A stretch of DNA of 64,000 nucleotides from Pseudomonas sp. CFBP13508. Lineage in GTDB: Bacteria > Pseudomonadota > Gammaproteobacteria > Pseudomonadales > Pseudomonadaceae. Within the stretch, counting starts at the first letter, position 1. Every line of letters starts with the position of its first letter. The notes beneath the pieces are model-generated. The model ran no database searches, was not told the origin of the DNA, and was given only the letters and a program-made list of their open reading frames with translations. The position numbers and the translations under genes are program-made. Location: assembly GCF_005233515.1 (NCBI RefSeq), contig NZ_QFZZ01000004.1:62001-126000 (forward strand), given 5' to 3'. This document shows, in pieces, positions 34,723 to 43,408 of the stretch.

Positions 34723-35391
34723 ATGAAAAAGCTGTTTACAATTCTGGCGCTGATCGCGCTGACGGCCGGTAGCATTGGCATGAGTTCGGCGCGTCAGCCG
34801 GCGTCGAACAAAGCGCAGGCCGAATCGGTGGCGGGGGTGTTCGACTATTACCTGCTGGCGCTGTCCTGGTCGCCGACCTTTTGTCTGACGCACAAGGACG
34901 ACGCGCAGTGCACCGGCAAGGGTTATGGTTTTGTCCTGCACGGTTTGTGGCCGCAATACGCCAAGGGCGGCTGGCCAGAATCCTGCCCACCGCTGACCAG
35001 GCTATCGGCGGCAGAAACCAGCAAGGGCCTGACGATGTACCCGACGAAAAAACTCCTCGATCACGAATGGTCCAAGCACGGTACCTGCAGCGGTCTTGGC
35101 GCGGAGGGCTATCTGGACAATTCCGATCAGGCCCTCGGCGCGGTGAAGATTCCGCAGGCGTTACAGCCGTTCGGCTCGACGTCGTACTACTTCGAAGCGC
35201 AGGAAATTGTCGATCTGTTTCGCAAGGCCAATCCGGGTATTCCTGAAGACGGAATTGCGGTGGTTTGCAGCGGCCCGCAGCTGTCGGAAGTGCGGGTGTG
35301 CATGGACAGGGATTTGCAGTTCGGCGTGTGTGGCAAAGGGGTGAAGACGCAGTGTCGGGCGGGGGATATTCGGGTGCCGCCGGTACGGTAA
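34723..35391 (+). CDS. Secreted ribonuclease, T2 family (RNase I-like)
   Basis: 222 aa with a signal peptide (about 1-23). Both catalytic segments are intact: CAS1 HGLWPQY (His73) and CAS2 HEWSKHGTC (Glu115, Lys118, His119). At least six Cys could form disulfides. Periplasmic T2 enzymes degrade RNA non-specifically to 2',3'-cyclic nucleotides for nutrient recovery. AAGGA precedes the ATG at 34723, and a strong terminator follows the stop. Confidence 0.9.
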   Translation: MKKLFTILALIALTAGSIGMSSARQPASNKAQAESVAGVFDYYLLALSWSPTFCLTHKDDAQCTGKGYGFVLHGLWPQYAKGGWPESCPPLTRLSAAETSKGLTMYPTKKLLDHEWSKHGTCSGLGAEGYLDNSDQALGAVKIPQALQPFGSTSYYFEAQEIVDLFRKANPGIPEDGIAVVCSGPQLSEVRVCMDRDLQFGVCGKGVKTQCRAGDIRVPPVR

Positions 35392-35416
35392 GCCATCCGT
35401 AATGAGCCAGGAAAAA

Positions 35417-35445
35417 CAGGCGCTCCCGTGAGCGCCTGTTTTTTT
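35417..35445 (+). terminator. Intrinsic terminator of the RNase T2 gene
   Basis: CAGGCGCTC-CCGT-GAGCGCCTG is followed by a run of seven T: a perfect 9-bp stem with a tetraloop, 25 bases after the stop. Confidence 0.92.
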
Positions 35446-35529
35446 GGCCTGAGGATTTGAAGGGGAGGGCAAATTCGCGCATGCTGCGCGCCTCAAAGGA
35501 TCTGCACGACACATTGCAAGGAGCTGTTC

Positions 35530-36027
35530 ATGAGCGGAAAACCCGCTGCCCGCGTCACCGACCCCACCGCCTGCCCGTTGCCGGGACACGGCACCAACCC
35601 GATCGTCAGCGGCTCGCCGAATGTCAATTTTGATGGACTGGCGGCTGCGCGCATGACCGACAAGTCCGCTTGCGGCAGTGCGATCAGCGGCGCTGTATCT
35701 GGCACCGTGTTCATCAATGGCTTGAACGCGGCGATGCTGGACAGCACCGGTGGCCACGGCAATGTCGTCATCGGCGGTTCAGGCACGGTGATCATTGGCG
35801 ACACCGTAGTCGCGGCGCCTTTCAGTGGTCTGCTGCCGATGCCGGTGCACTTCACCGACAAGCTGAAACTGGTCAACGATGTGACCGGTGAACCGATGCC
35901 CAACCATCCCTACATGATCCAGCGCGCCGACGGGCGCATGGAGCATGGCGTGTCTGATGCCGACGGATTTACCCATGAAGTCAGTTCGCACCTGCCTGAA
36001 ACCATCAAACTGTTTCTGGAGGAGTGA
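35530..36027 (+). CDS. PAAR-domain protein with C-terminal extension (second cassette)
   Basis: 165 aa. The PAAR domain (GKPAARVTDPTACPLPGHG, IVSGSP, VFINGLNAA, GSGTVIIGD) closely resembles that of the protein at 27849. The tail from about 104 (KLVNDVTGEPMPNHPYM, GVSDADGFTHEV) is again a short beta-rich, transthyretin-like module but of different sequence. It would tip a VgrG spike and bring the effector encoded four bases downstream. AAGGAG precedes the ATG. Confidence 0.88.
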   Translation: MSGKPAARVTDPTACPLPGHGTNPIVSGSPNVNFDGLAAARMTDKSACGSAISGAVSGTVFINGLNAAMLDSTGGHGNVVIGGSGTVIIGDTVVAAPFSGLLPMPVHFTDKLKLVNDVTGEPMPNHPYMIQRADGRMEHGVSDADGFTHEVSSHLPETIKLFLEE

Positions 36028-36031
36028 GGCA

Positions 36032-36763
36032 ATGACTGCTGAGACGGTAACGTGCGCGAAGGGCAACACTTACAAGCTGCAAAAGGAGCATACGCTGACC
36101 GACAAGAAGGATGTCAGCGCCAAGCCTGTGCCGGTGGAAAGTACCAAGGCGATCGTGCTTTTTATTGGTGGGGCTGGGGATAAGGAAAGTTATTACTTTT
36201 CTGGGCCTTATGGAAACATCCAAGAGGCGCGCAAGGAATTTGATGAGCGAGCTTTAACGCTTGCGAGGGAAGGGAAATACAAGTCGGATTGGTTGGGTTA
36301 CAACCAAGTCAAAGGAAAGCAGGATATCCAGCGGTACGTCCTGAGTCTGATCCCCTACAAGAGCTGTCCCGTATACATCATTGGGCATAGCCTCGGTGGG
36401 TGGAATGGCGCGCACCTGACGAAGTTAATGTCGGATTGGAATTACAGAGTTCAAATGTTAATTACCCTTGATCCGGTGGGTGAGGGGGCTTTGGTCTGGG
36501 CTGGCTCAGACATTTACTTTGGCGCTCCCGATCCAGTCGCTCATGATTGGATAAACGTCAAGGCAACGCCATCCAGAAGAAACTCATCAGACGGAGTCGC
36601 GGATTTTGGCGAGAAATGGACAATTTCATGCGGACCTTCATTGAACATCAATGTTGACACCAATCACGCTAATGCCTTGGGTTTGTTTACCGCACGTATC
36701 GCCGGGGGAAAAACGGCGAGTGATCTTCTCTTCGACTCGATCATGAAGGAGTTTCCAGCATGA
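36032..36763 (+). CDS. Putative type VI lipase effector (alpha/beta hydrolase)
   Basis: 243 aa, no signal peptide. The nucleophile elbow GHSLGGWNG places Ser120. Candidate acid Asp147 (TLDPVG) and His212 (DTNHAN) complete a triad in the usual order. IVLFIGGAGDKESYYF supplies a glycine-rich oxyanion-hole loop. Position between a PAAR gene and a lipoprotein gene is the pattern of Tle lipase or phospholipase effectors. GGAGGAGTGAGG is the ribosome site; the earlier start at 35945 lies inside the PAAR gene and is rejected. The substrate lipid is unknown. Confidence 0.78.
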   Translation: MTAETVTCAKGNTYKLQKEHTLTDKKDVSAKPVPVESTKAIVLFIGGAGDKESYYFSGPYGNIQEARKEFDERALTLAREGKYKSDWLGYNQVKGKQDIQRYVLSLIPYKSCPVYIIGHSLGGWNGAHLTKLMSDWNYRVQMLITLDPVGEGALVWAGSDIYFGAPDPVAHDWINVKATPSRRNSSDGVADFGEKWTISCGPSLNINVDTNHANALGLFTARIAGGKTASDLLFDSIMKEFPA

Positions 36764-37281
36764 ACAAGACGTTGCTTTGCGCGTTTCTGGCTATTTGCTC
36801 GGGATGCGCCAAAGATCATGTTATGCCTGCCGCTCACCTGAAATTCATGTCAGTTGAAAGAGAGCAGTCTGTTTTATACGTAATCAAATATCAGTCTGAT
36901 GTTGATATTCTGGATCTTTTTGGACTAGGCGAGCGGGAAGGAATTATCTCAGGCATGCTCAAATGCGCTTTGGCTGACGATCAGGATTTCTCAGTAGGCA
37001 AAGGCATTCGGTTTTCCTCATACGGCTTGATCAGATCCGACAAAACAAAAAGCGAGAGTGGCAAATTCTCTTACTTCACCCGAGCCTTCATGAGTGAAAC
37101 TTCCAGCGATCAAAGTTCGGAAAGACATTTGTCCGTAGCGGAGCTGAACAACCTCCTCGCCAACAAAACCCAAATCCCCTGCAAGGTCGTCATCACCGCC
37201 TTCGGCTACAAACCCTACTACTCAAACACCATGAACATCCCCACCGCCGACCTGCTCCGGGAAATCAACAAACCCGAATAA
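36760..37281 (+). CDS. Putative lipoprotein immunity protein to the lipase effector
   Basis: 173 aa. Lipoprotein signal with lipobox CSGC (Cys16), then a periplasmic domain with two further Cys. ATGA overlap with the effector gene shows coupling. Immunity proteins of Tle lipases are often periplasmic lipoproteins (Tli). It is AT-richer than neighbours, suggesting horizontal acquisition. No domain is recognised; the role is inferred from context. Confidence 0.7.
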   Translation: MNKTLLCAFLAICSGCAKDHVMPAAHLKFMSVEREQSVLYVIKYQSDVDILDLFGLGEREGIISGMLKCALADDQDFSVGKGIRFSSYGLIRSDKTKSESGKFSYFTRAFMSETSSDQSSERHLSVAELNNLLANKTQIPCKVVITAFGYKPYYSNTMNIPTADLLREINKPE

Positions 37282-37296
37282 CCCCCCGCGGGGGAT

Positions 37297-38154
37297 TCAG
37301 GCAAATCCCCCCGCATCCACCCCCAATTCCCCACGCAAAAACTCCACCAGCCCCCGCTGCAACCCGCTCAACACTCCCTCACGACTAACCAGCGCCAGTT
37401 CCGTCGGCGCCAACTCCGGCAGATCCGTACACACCTCATGCTCTGGCAATAGCGCCGAAACCGGCAACACCGAAACCCCTAACCCAGACGCCACCGCCGC
37501 TTGAATCCCGGTCAGGCTGTGGCTGCCGAACGCCACTCGCCACGGTCGCTGCGCTACATCGAGCAGGCGAATCGCCCGTTGTCGATACAGGCAGCCCTGC
37601 GGAAACAGCGCCAGCGGCAGCACACCGCTGGAGGTGTCCAATTCGGTGCCTTTGACCCACACCAGTCGTTCCGGCCAGGTGGCCCATGCCGGGCCGCTGT
37701 CGGGTTCGCGTTTGATCAGGGCAATGTCGATGTCGCCGGCGTCGAGGCGTTGGCGCAGGTCGAGGCTCATGCCGCTGATGGTTTCCAGGCGCGCTTGCGG
37801 ATGGTTGCGGGTAAAACCGGCGAGGATCAGCGCCATGCGCCGGGCGTCGAAGTCTTCCGGCATGCCGATGCGCAGCACTTCCAGATCGACGTCGCTGGCC
37901 AGCGCTTGCGTGGCTTCGGCGGACAGCGCCAGTAACCGGCGCGCATAGTGGATCAGCAGTTCGCCGTGTTCGGTGACCGCGACGTTCACTCCGCTGCGGT
38001 CGCGCAGGAGTAGCGGGTGGCCGACCAGATCTTCGAGTTTGCGCACCTGCTGGCTGACCGTCGATTGCGTGCGGTGCACACGTTCGGCGGCGCGGGTGAA
38101 GCTGCCTTCGTCGACCACGCAGACAAAGGTTTTCAGCAATTCGAGATCCAGCAT
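37297..38154 (-). CDS. LysR-family transcriptional regulator
   Basis: 285 aa. The N-terminal helix-turn-helix is LKTFVCVVDEGSFTRAAERVHRTQSTVSQQ..LED, and the rest is a periplasmic-binding-like effector domain. The start at 38154 (MLDLELL) fits the family; the longer frame is rejected. It is divergent from the dehalogenase-like and aldolase genes across about 110 bases, the normal place for their regulator. The inducer is unknown. Confidence 0.9.
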   Translation of the reverse strand: MLDLELLKTFVCVVDEGSFTRAAERVHRTQSTVSQQVRKLEDLVGHPLLLRDRSGVNVAVTEHGELLIHYARRLLALSAEATQALASDVDLEVLRIGMPEDFDARRMALILAGFTRNHPQARLETISGMSLDLRQRLDAGDIDIALIKREPDSGPAWATWPERLVWVKGTELDTSSGVLPLALFPQGCLYRQRAIRLLDVAQRPWRVAFGSHSLTGIQAAVASGLGVSVLPVSALLPEHEVCTDLPELAPTELALVSREGVLSGLQRGLVEFLRGELGVDAGGFA

Positions 38155-38263
38155 GGCAGCATTCCTGATAGTGGTTTTGCGAATGACGATCGAGCATTTA
38201 TTTAATTTCACACTATCACCGCGCGCTCATAAGCTGAAGTCCTCACTCTGGAGGAATCGACCG

Positions 38264-38971
38264 ATGACCTTGAACAACACGCCACGCCCGCACTGGCTGA
38301 CCTTCGATTGCTACGGCACGCTGATCCAGTGGGATGAAGGCCTGAAAGCCGTGGTCGAGAAAATACTCAGCGACAAGGGCCAGCACGCCATCGACGCCGA
38401 TAAGTTGATCGAAGTCTACGACCGTCACGAGCACCGTCTCGAACAAACGCCGCCGCACCGTTCCTTTCGCGAACTCAGCACCCTCGGCCTGCAACTGGCG
38501 CTGGCAGAGTTGGGCTTGCCGAGCCAGCCCGAGGACAGTCAACGCCTGGCGTCAGCCATCCCGAACATGCCGCCATTTGCCGAAGTGGTCGACACCCTCG
38601 CGCAGCTCAAAGCCATGGGCTTCAAGCTGTGCATCGTCTCCAACACCGACGACGACATCATTGCCGGCAACGTCGCGCAGCTCGGCGGCCATATCGACCG
38701 GGTGATCACCGCGCAACAGGCCGGTGCCTACAAACCGGCGCCGCGCCTGTTCGACTACGCTCATGAGCAATTGGGCGTGACCCGGGATGAAGTGGTGCAC
38801 ATCTGCGCCAGCCCCATGCTCGATCACACGGCGGCGCGGGACATGGGTTTTCGATGCGTGTGGATCGATCGCGGCACGGGTCGTCAGTTGTTGCCCGACT
38901 ACCGGCCCGACGCGATCCTCTCCAGCCTCGATCAACTGCTGCCGCTGTTCAAATCCCTCGGCTGGACCTAA
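38264..38971 (+). CDS. HAD-family hydrolase, haloacid dehalogenase type II-like
   Basis: 235 aa. Motif I is TFDCYGTL with nucleophile Asp15, motif II is IVSNTDDD, the motif III lysine lies in GAYKPAP, and motif IV is around SPMLDHTAARDMG. The helical cap between motifs I and II fits the L-2-haloacid dehalogenase subfamily. Many such genes act on phosphates or unknown acids, so dehalogenation is not certain. GGAGGA precedes the ATG. It is co-directional with the aldolase gene 11 bases downstream. Confidence 0.83.
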   Translation: MTLNNTPRPHWLTFDCYGTLIQWDEGLKAVVEKILSDKGQHAIDADKLIEVYDRHEHRLEQTPPHRSFRELSTLGLQLALAELGLPSQPEDSQRLASAIPNMPPFAEVVDTLAQLKAMGFKLCIVSNTDDDIIAGNVAQLGGHIDRVITAQQAGAYKPAPRLFDYAHEQLGVTRDEVVHICASPMLDHTAARDMGFRCVWIDRGTGRQLLPDYRPDAILSSLDQLLPLFKSLGWT

Positions 38972-38982
38972 GGAGAATTGCC

Positions 38983-39756
38983 ATGGCGCATATCTTGAGC
39001 GGCACTGGCAAAGCCAGACCAAGCGCAACGTTGAACCTGGAAACCGAGGCGATCATCACCGCTCGCAACGAACTCGCTGCGTGCTTTCAACTGGCCGCGC
39101 TGCAGGGTCTGGAGGAGGGCATCTGCAATCATTTTTCGGCGATGCTACCGGGGCATGATGATCTGCTTCTGGTCAATCCATACGGCTACGCTTTTTCGGA
39201 AGTGACCGCGCAGAATCTGCTGGTCTGTGACTTCGCCGGCAACGTGGTCGCTGGCGAAGGCGAGCCCGAGGCGACCGCGTTCTACATCCACGCGCGCCTG
39301 CACAAACAGCTGCCACGGGTAAAAGTCGCGTTCCACACGCACATGCCGCACGCCACCGCGTTGTGCCTGTTGCAAGGCCCGCCGCTGCTGTGGCTGGGGC
39401 AGACTGCGCTGAAGTTTTACGGGCGCACAGCGGTGGACGAGGATTACAACGGCCTCGCACTGGACGCATCCGAAGGCGACCGCATCGCCAGCGTCATGGG
39501 CGACGCCGACATTCTCTTTCTGAAAAACCACGGGGTGATTGTCGCTGCGCCGACCATCGCCGAAGCCTGGGACGATCTGTATTACCTGGAGCGCGCCGCG
39601 CAGGTGCAGCTGCTGGCGATGGCAACCCAACGTGAATTGAAACCGGTGCCTCATGCGATTGCGCAGCGCGCCTATGCACAAATGCGTGAAGGCGATGCGC
39701 AAAGTGCTCGCGCGCACCTGACCAGCGCGATGCGGCGGCTGGCCCTGCACAACTGA
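38983..39756 (+). CDS. Class II aldolase/adducin-family protein
   Basis: 257 aa. Features: LEEGICNHFSAM, then HTHMPHATAL with two of the zinc-binding His, and LKNHGVIV carrying the third. Class II aldolases of this type cleave sugar phosphates or act as epimerases or decarboxylases on hydroxy-acids. TAAGGAG gives the start at 38983. It forms a two-gene unit with the HAD hydrolase under the divergent LysR gene. The substrate is unknown. Confidence 0.85.
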   Translation: MAHILSGTGKARPSATLNLETEAIITARNELAACFQLAALQGLEEGICNHFSAMLPGHDDLLLVNPYGYAFSEVTAQNLLVCDFAGNVVAGEGEPEATAFYIHARLHKQLPRVKVAFHTHMPHATALCLLQGPPLLWLGQTALKFYGRTAVDEDYNGLALDASEGDRIASVMGDADILFLKNHGVIVAAPTIAEAWDDLYYLERAAQVQLLAMATQRELKPVPHAIAQRAYAQMREGDAQSARAHLTSAMRRLALHN

Positions 39757-39924
39757 TTAACCGTAAAGAAGCAGTCGTAAATAAATCGACGAAAAGCGAT
39801 CATCCAAACTCGCGACGCGCCGATAACTGGGCGGGAGGCGGGCGTTTGCCCGGTACATCCCGGTGGGCTACGCTCACACATACAAGGGTTTCGGGCTCGC
39901 GCCCCTGTCGTACCTGCCCAGGAC

Positions 39925-41499
39925 ATGCTTTTGCCAATCCCCATTCACGATCCGCATCAGGCCCCCGGCACGCTCAAACGGTTGCCGCTTCGCAAAGCGG
40001 CGGTGCTGTTTATCGTTGCGGTGAGCCTGTGCCTGTGCGGTCTGCTGTACCTGCAATTGGAGCAGTCGCGGCGTCAGGATCTGGCGGTGGCGAAAATGGC
40101 CTCGGGCAACCTGACCCGAGCCATGGCGCAGCAGGCCGAGGACACCGTGCGGGCGGCAGATCTGGTGATGACCAGCCTCGTCGACTGGATTCAGGACGAT
40201 GGTTACGGGGCGGCGCAGCGCCCTCGGTTACAGCGGATCTTTGCCCGCCGCGCGCAGCAACTGGATCAGTTGCATGGCATCTTTCTCTTCGATCGCGAAG
40301 GGCAGTGGGTCATTACTTCGTTCGCCGATCTGCCTCGTGGCAATGGCGTGGCCGATCGCGAATATTTCAGGTTCCATCAGCAGAATGCTTCGACCGTTGC
40401 GCACATCGGCCCGGCGATTCGCAGCCGCGAAAACGGCGAGTGGATTATTCCGATTTCCAGACGTGTCAACGATCAACTTGGCAACTTTCAGGGCGTGCTG
40501 ATGGCCGGTATCCGCATGTCCTACTTCGATCAGTTCTTCAAAAGCTTCAGCCTCGATGACAGCGGCATCATGTTTCTGGCGCTGACCGACGGCACCTTGC
40601 TGGCGCGACGGCCCTTTGATGAGTCGCTGATCAACACCTCGGTGGCTCACGGCGAGATCTATCAAACCCTGTTGCCGAACGCTAACGCTGGCACCGCGAT
40701 GCTCAATTCCGTGGTCGACGGCGTGACCCGCTTGTATGGCTATCGCCAGCTCGCCTCGTATCCGCTGGTGGTCTCTGCTGCGACGTCGCAAGACACGATT
40801 TTGCAGGGCTGGTATGACCGCGCCTTTCAGTCCAGCGTGATTGTCGCGCTGGTGATCCTCGGGATTGGCCTGTTCGGCTGGGTGTTCATTCATCAGGTGC
40901 GCGACGGCGAGCGTATCGAGAAAAACCTGCGCAAGGCGCAACTGGCGCTGGAACAGATTGCCACCCACGACAGCCTTACCGGGTTGGCCAATCGGCGCTT
41001 GTTCGAGCGTTCGCTGGACATTGAGTTTGCCCGGGGCGCGCGGCAGGTCAGCCCGGTGAGCCTGATCATGCTCGATATCGATTTCTTCAAGCGCTACAAC
41101 GATGCCTACGGCCATGTCGCCGGCGATCAATGCCTGGCGCAGGTGGCACAGGTGGTGAAGGCCTGCTGCCAGCGCAAGTCGGATCTGGCGGTGCGTTACG
41201 GCGGCGAAGAATTTGCCGTGCTGCTACCGGACACCGACATCAACGGCGCGCTGGCGATAGCCGGGCAGATACGCCGCAGCGTGATCGACAAGCACATCAT
41301 CCACAGCGGCTCGCCGACCGGTTATCTCACCGTGAGCCTGGGCTGTTATGCGTTTATTCCGCACGGCAACGACAGCCCGCAGGTGTTTATCCAGCGCGCG
41401 GATGCGGCGTTGTATCAGGCGAAAAATGCCGGACGCAATCGCGCGGCGGTGTTTACAGCTGAAGAGGGTTTTGCCGAACTGATGCGTTCGGATCGCTGA
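39925..41499 (+). CDS. Membrane diguanylate cyclase with periplasmic sensor domain
   Basis: 524 aa. Membrane helices near 27-47 and 290-315 enclose a double-Cache-like periplasmic domain. The C-terminal GGDEF domain begins DSLTGLANRRLFE, carries LDIDFFKRYND and an active GGEEF site (about 426-430). An RxxD inhibitory site (RKSD) lies exactly five residues upstream, so product feedback is expected. It makes cyclic di-GMP, a usual activator of exopolysaccharide; no direct link to the island is visible. Confidence 0.9.
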   Translation: MLLPIPIHDPHQAPGTLKRLPLRKAAVLFIVAVSLCLCGLLYLQLEQSRRQDLAVAKMASGNLTRAMAQQAEDTVRAADLVMTSLVDWIQDDGYGAAQRPRLQRIFARRAQQLDQLHGIFLFDREGQWVITSFADLPRGNGVADREYFRFHQQNASTVAHIGPAIRSRENGEWIIPISRRVNDQLGNFQGVLMAGIRMSYFDQFFKSFSLDDSGIMFLALTDGTLLARRPFDESLINTSVAHGEIYQTLLPNANAGTAMLNSVVDGVTRLYGYRQLASYPLVVSAATSQDTILQGWYDRAFQSSVIVALVILGIGLFGWVFIHQVRDGERIEKNLRKAQLALEQIATHDSLTGLANRRLFERSLDIEFARGARQVSPVSLIMLDIDFFKRYNDAYGHVAGDQCLAQVAQVVKACCQRKSDLAVRYGGEEFAVLLPDTDINGALAIAGQIRRSVIDKHIIHSGSPTGYLTVSLGCYAFIPHGNDSPQVFIQRADAALYQAKNAGRNRAAVFTAEEGFAELMRSDR

Positions 41500-41523
41500 T
41501 TCTTTCAATCAACAGAAATCAGA

Positions 41524-41612
41524 AGTGGGAGCGAGCCTGCTCGCGAATCGGTGTGTCAGCTTGCATCAAGCTTGGCTGACAGACCGCTTTCGCGAGCAGG
41601 CTCGCTCCCACA
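41524..41612. repeat. REP pair
   Basis: GTGGGAGCGAGCCTGCTCGC and its inverted copy with 40 bases between them, behind the diguanylate cyclase gene. Confidence 0.9.
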
Positions 41613-41658
41613 TTGGGTCCTGATGTAAGCAGGACTATCTGGGATGGCTCTTGTTCGT

Positions 41659-41994
41659 TCAGCCGCCCGTGCCACCGCCCGCACCACCCGTGCCGCCGCC
41701 GGCCGAGCCGGTGCCGCCACCCGCGCCGGAACCCGAGCCACTGGCGCCGCCATTGGTGCCCGTGCCGGTGCCCATCCCCGAGCCAGTACCGGTGCCGGTG
41801 CCGTTATTGGTTCCGCCAGAACCAGTGCCGCCCGATGGCGAGCCCGGGGTGTTGTCTGGCGGCATGGTCGAGCTGCTGGCGCCGCCGGACTTGGTGCCCG
41901 TCGCATCGGTGCTGTCATTGGCCGCGAAGCTGGCGGCGGACGCCGTGGCGAGCAGGCCGGCCAACAATAACGAAGTGAATTTGCGCGTCATCAT
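41659..41994 (-). CDS. Gly/Thr-rich secreted protein
   Basis: 111 aa. Signal peptide (about 1-25, ASFAA) then a low-complexity body of Gly/Thr/Ser repeats (GTGTGTGSGMG, GAGGGTGSAGGG). It could be a surface or matrix protein, but low complexity forbids a family call. Several overlapping frames exist on both strands because of the repeats; this one is preferred for its signal peptide and the AGGAGA before its ATG. A second ATG lies one codon later. Confidence 0.65.
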   Translation of the reverse strand: MMTRKFTSLLLAGLLATASAASFAANDSTDATGTKSGGASSSTMPPDNTPGSPSGGTGSGGTNNGTGTGTGSGMGTGTGTNGGASGSGSGAGGGTGSAGGGTGGAGGGTGG

Positions 41995-42183
41995 GGTACG
42001 TCTCCTGATAAAGGGGATTACCTGATATTGGTCTTGCGCACTGAAACCTTGGTGCCCGTCGAGTGACGAGCGGTCAGTCGCCGCGCCAAGTGGCCTACCG
42101 TTCTTCTGCAACATTGGCTATTTGCCGAAGCACCCCCGGGGACTAACGTAGCCACACATTCAATCGCTACCCCGGAGCCCACC

Positions 42184-42624
42184 ATGCAATCTCGTGCCGA
42201 TTTCTACACCGCTTCCCCTGATGCCATGAAAGCGATGATGGCGCTGGAAAATGCCGTCTCGAAACTATCGCTGGAAAAGAGCCTGCTCGAACTGGTCAAG
42301 CTGCGCTCTTCGCAAATCAACGGCTGCGCATTCTGCATCGACATGCACACCGCCGACGCGATCAAGGACGGCGAAACCCCACGCCGCCTGTTCGCCGTAA
42401 CGGCATGGCGGGAAGCGCCGTTCTTCAGCGAGCGTGAACGTGCAGCGCTGCTGTGGACCGAGTCGCTGACACAACTGAGCCTGACCCACGCGCCGGACGA
42501 AGACTATGAAGTCGTCGCTGCACAGTTTTCGCCGAAGGAACTGGTTGACCTGACCGTGGCGATCAACACCATCAACGGCTGGAATCGCCTGGCGGTGGGC
42601 TTCCGCAAACTGCCGCAGGCCTGA
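42184..42624 (+). CDS. Carboxymuconolactone decarboxylase / AhpD-like alkylhydroperoxidase
   Basis: 146 aa. The AhpD-core motif NGCAFCIDMH contains redox Cys48 and Cys51 and His55 (C-x2-C-x3-H), preceded by a glutamate helix (LLELVKLRSSQ). These small helical proteins reduce peroxides with a disulfide relay. It is monocistronic and flanked by a REP pair. Confidence 0.9.
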   Translation: MQSRADFYTASPDAMKAMMALENAVSKLSLEKSLLELVKLRSSQINGCAFCIDMHTADAIKDGETPRRLFAVTAWREAPFFSERERAALLWTESLTQLSLTHAPDEDYEVVAAQFSPKELVDLTVAINTINGWNRLAVGFRKLPQA

Positions 42625-42642
42625 AACACTCACGCTATTCCC

Positions 42643-42733
42643 TTGTGGGAGCGAGCCTGCTCGCGAAGGCGACGTGTCAGTCACCATCATCGTTGCTGAC
42701 ACACCGCATTCGCGAGCAGGCTCGCTCCCACAG
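42643..42733. repeat. REP pair
   Basis: Inverted copies of the GTGGGAGCGAGCC repeat between the AhpD-like gene and fecI. Confidence 0.9.
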
Positions 42734-42813
42734 GGACCTGCTCAATGCCCATCGGAGCTCGGCGTCGTCGGTGGTTGCACCTTGCGCATCAAGAACACCG
42801 TCACAGCGTGCAT

Positions 42814-42835
42814 TGCTTTGTATTAATACGAAGCA
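42814..42835. promoter_or_regulatory. 22-bp palindrome upstream of fecI
   Basis: TGCTTTGTATTAATACGAAGCA is a palindrome with a single mismatched pair, centred about 52 bases before the fecI ATG. Position and AT content fit a repressor operator. Fur is expected for fecI, but this sequence is not a good Fur-box match, so the binding protein is open. Confidence 0.5.
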
Positions 42836-42876
42836 TTACTATTCACGCCCCTTTCTCACCACGCCGCCCATCCCCC

Positions 42877-43368
42877 ATGCGCTCCCGCAGATCCGGCTTT
42901 TTCGAGCATTACGAAGAGTTGATCGGCACCTGGACTCGGCGCCTGCGCAATCGCGCGCAGGCCGAGGATCTGGCGCACGACACCTTTGTGCGGGTGCTCG
43001 AGGCGGATTCGGCGGCGGTGCAGCAGCCGCGTGCGTATTTGCACCAGACCGCGCGCAACATCGCGGTTGATGGGTATCGGCGTGAGGATCGGCGCGGCGC
43101 CATGGAGTCGGAGGCGGTCGAGGACACTGCGTCGTCAGCGGGCGACCCGGAGCATTACATGCGCGCGATCCAGTTGGCCGACTCCATCGAACGCGCGCTT
43201 GCCGAATTGCCGCTCAACTGCCGCAAGATTTTTGTCTGGCAGAAGATCGAAGGCCTGACTCAGGCGGAAATTGCCGAACGCCTGGGGCTGTCCAGGAACA
43301 TGGTCGAAAAGTATATGATCCGCACCCTGCGGCATTTGCGTGAGCGGCTGGATGGGTTGCAATCATGA
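42877..43368 (+). CDS. fecI: ECF RNA polymerase sigma factor, FecI type
   Basis: 163 aa. Region 2 has AEDLAHDTFVRVL and ARNIAVDGYRRE; region 4 has LPLNCRKIFVWQKIEGLTQAEIAERLGLS. This is the iron-starvation FecI subfamily, which is controlled by an anti-sigma FecR and a TonB receptor. The start at 42877 is family-like; the longer frame from 42745 reads through the palindrome. It directly precedes fecR and fecA. Confidence 0.92.
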   Translation: MRSRRSGFFEHYEELIGTWTRRLRNRAQAEDLAHDTFVRVLEADSAAVQQPRAYLHQTARNIAVDGYRREDRRGAMESEAVEDTASSAGDPEHYMRAIQLADSIERALAELPLNCRKIFVWQKIEGLTQAEIAERLGLSRNMVEKYMIRTLRHLRERLDGLQS

Positions 43369-43408
43369 GCGCTCGCGTCTTTTCATTCTCAGCCGGACAG
43401 GACATTCC

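Noticed and set aside
41556..42025. Several overlapping Pro-, Arg- or Ala-rich frames on both strands
   Set aside because: They come from the repetitive Gly/Thr-coding sequence of the gene at 41659-41994; only that frame has a signal peptide and a ribosome site.
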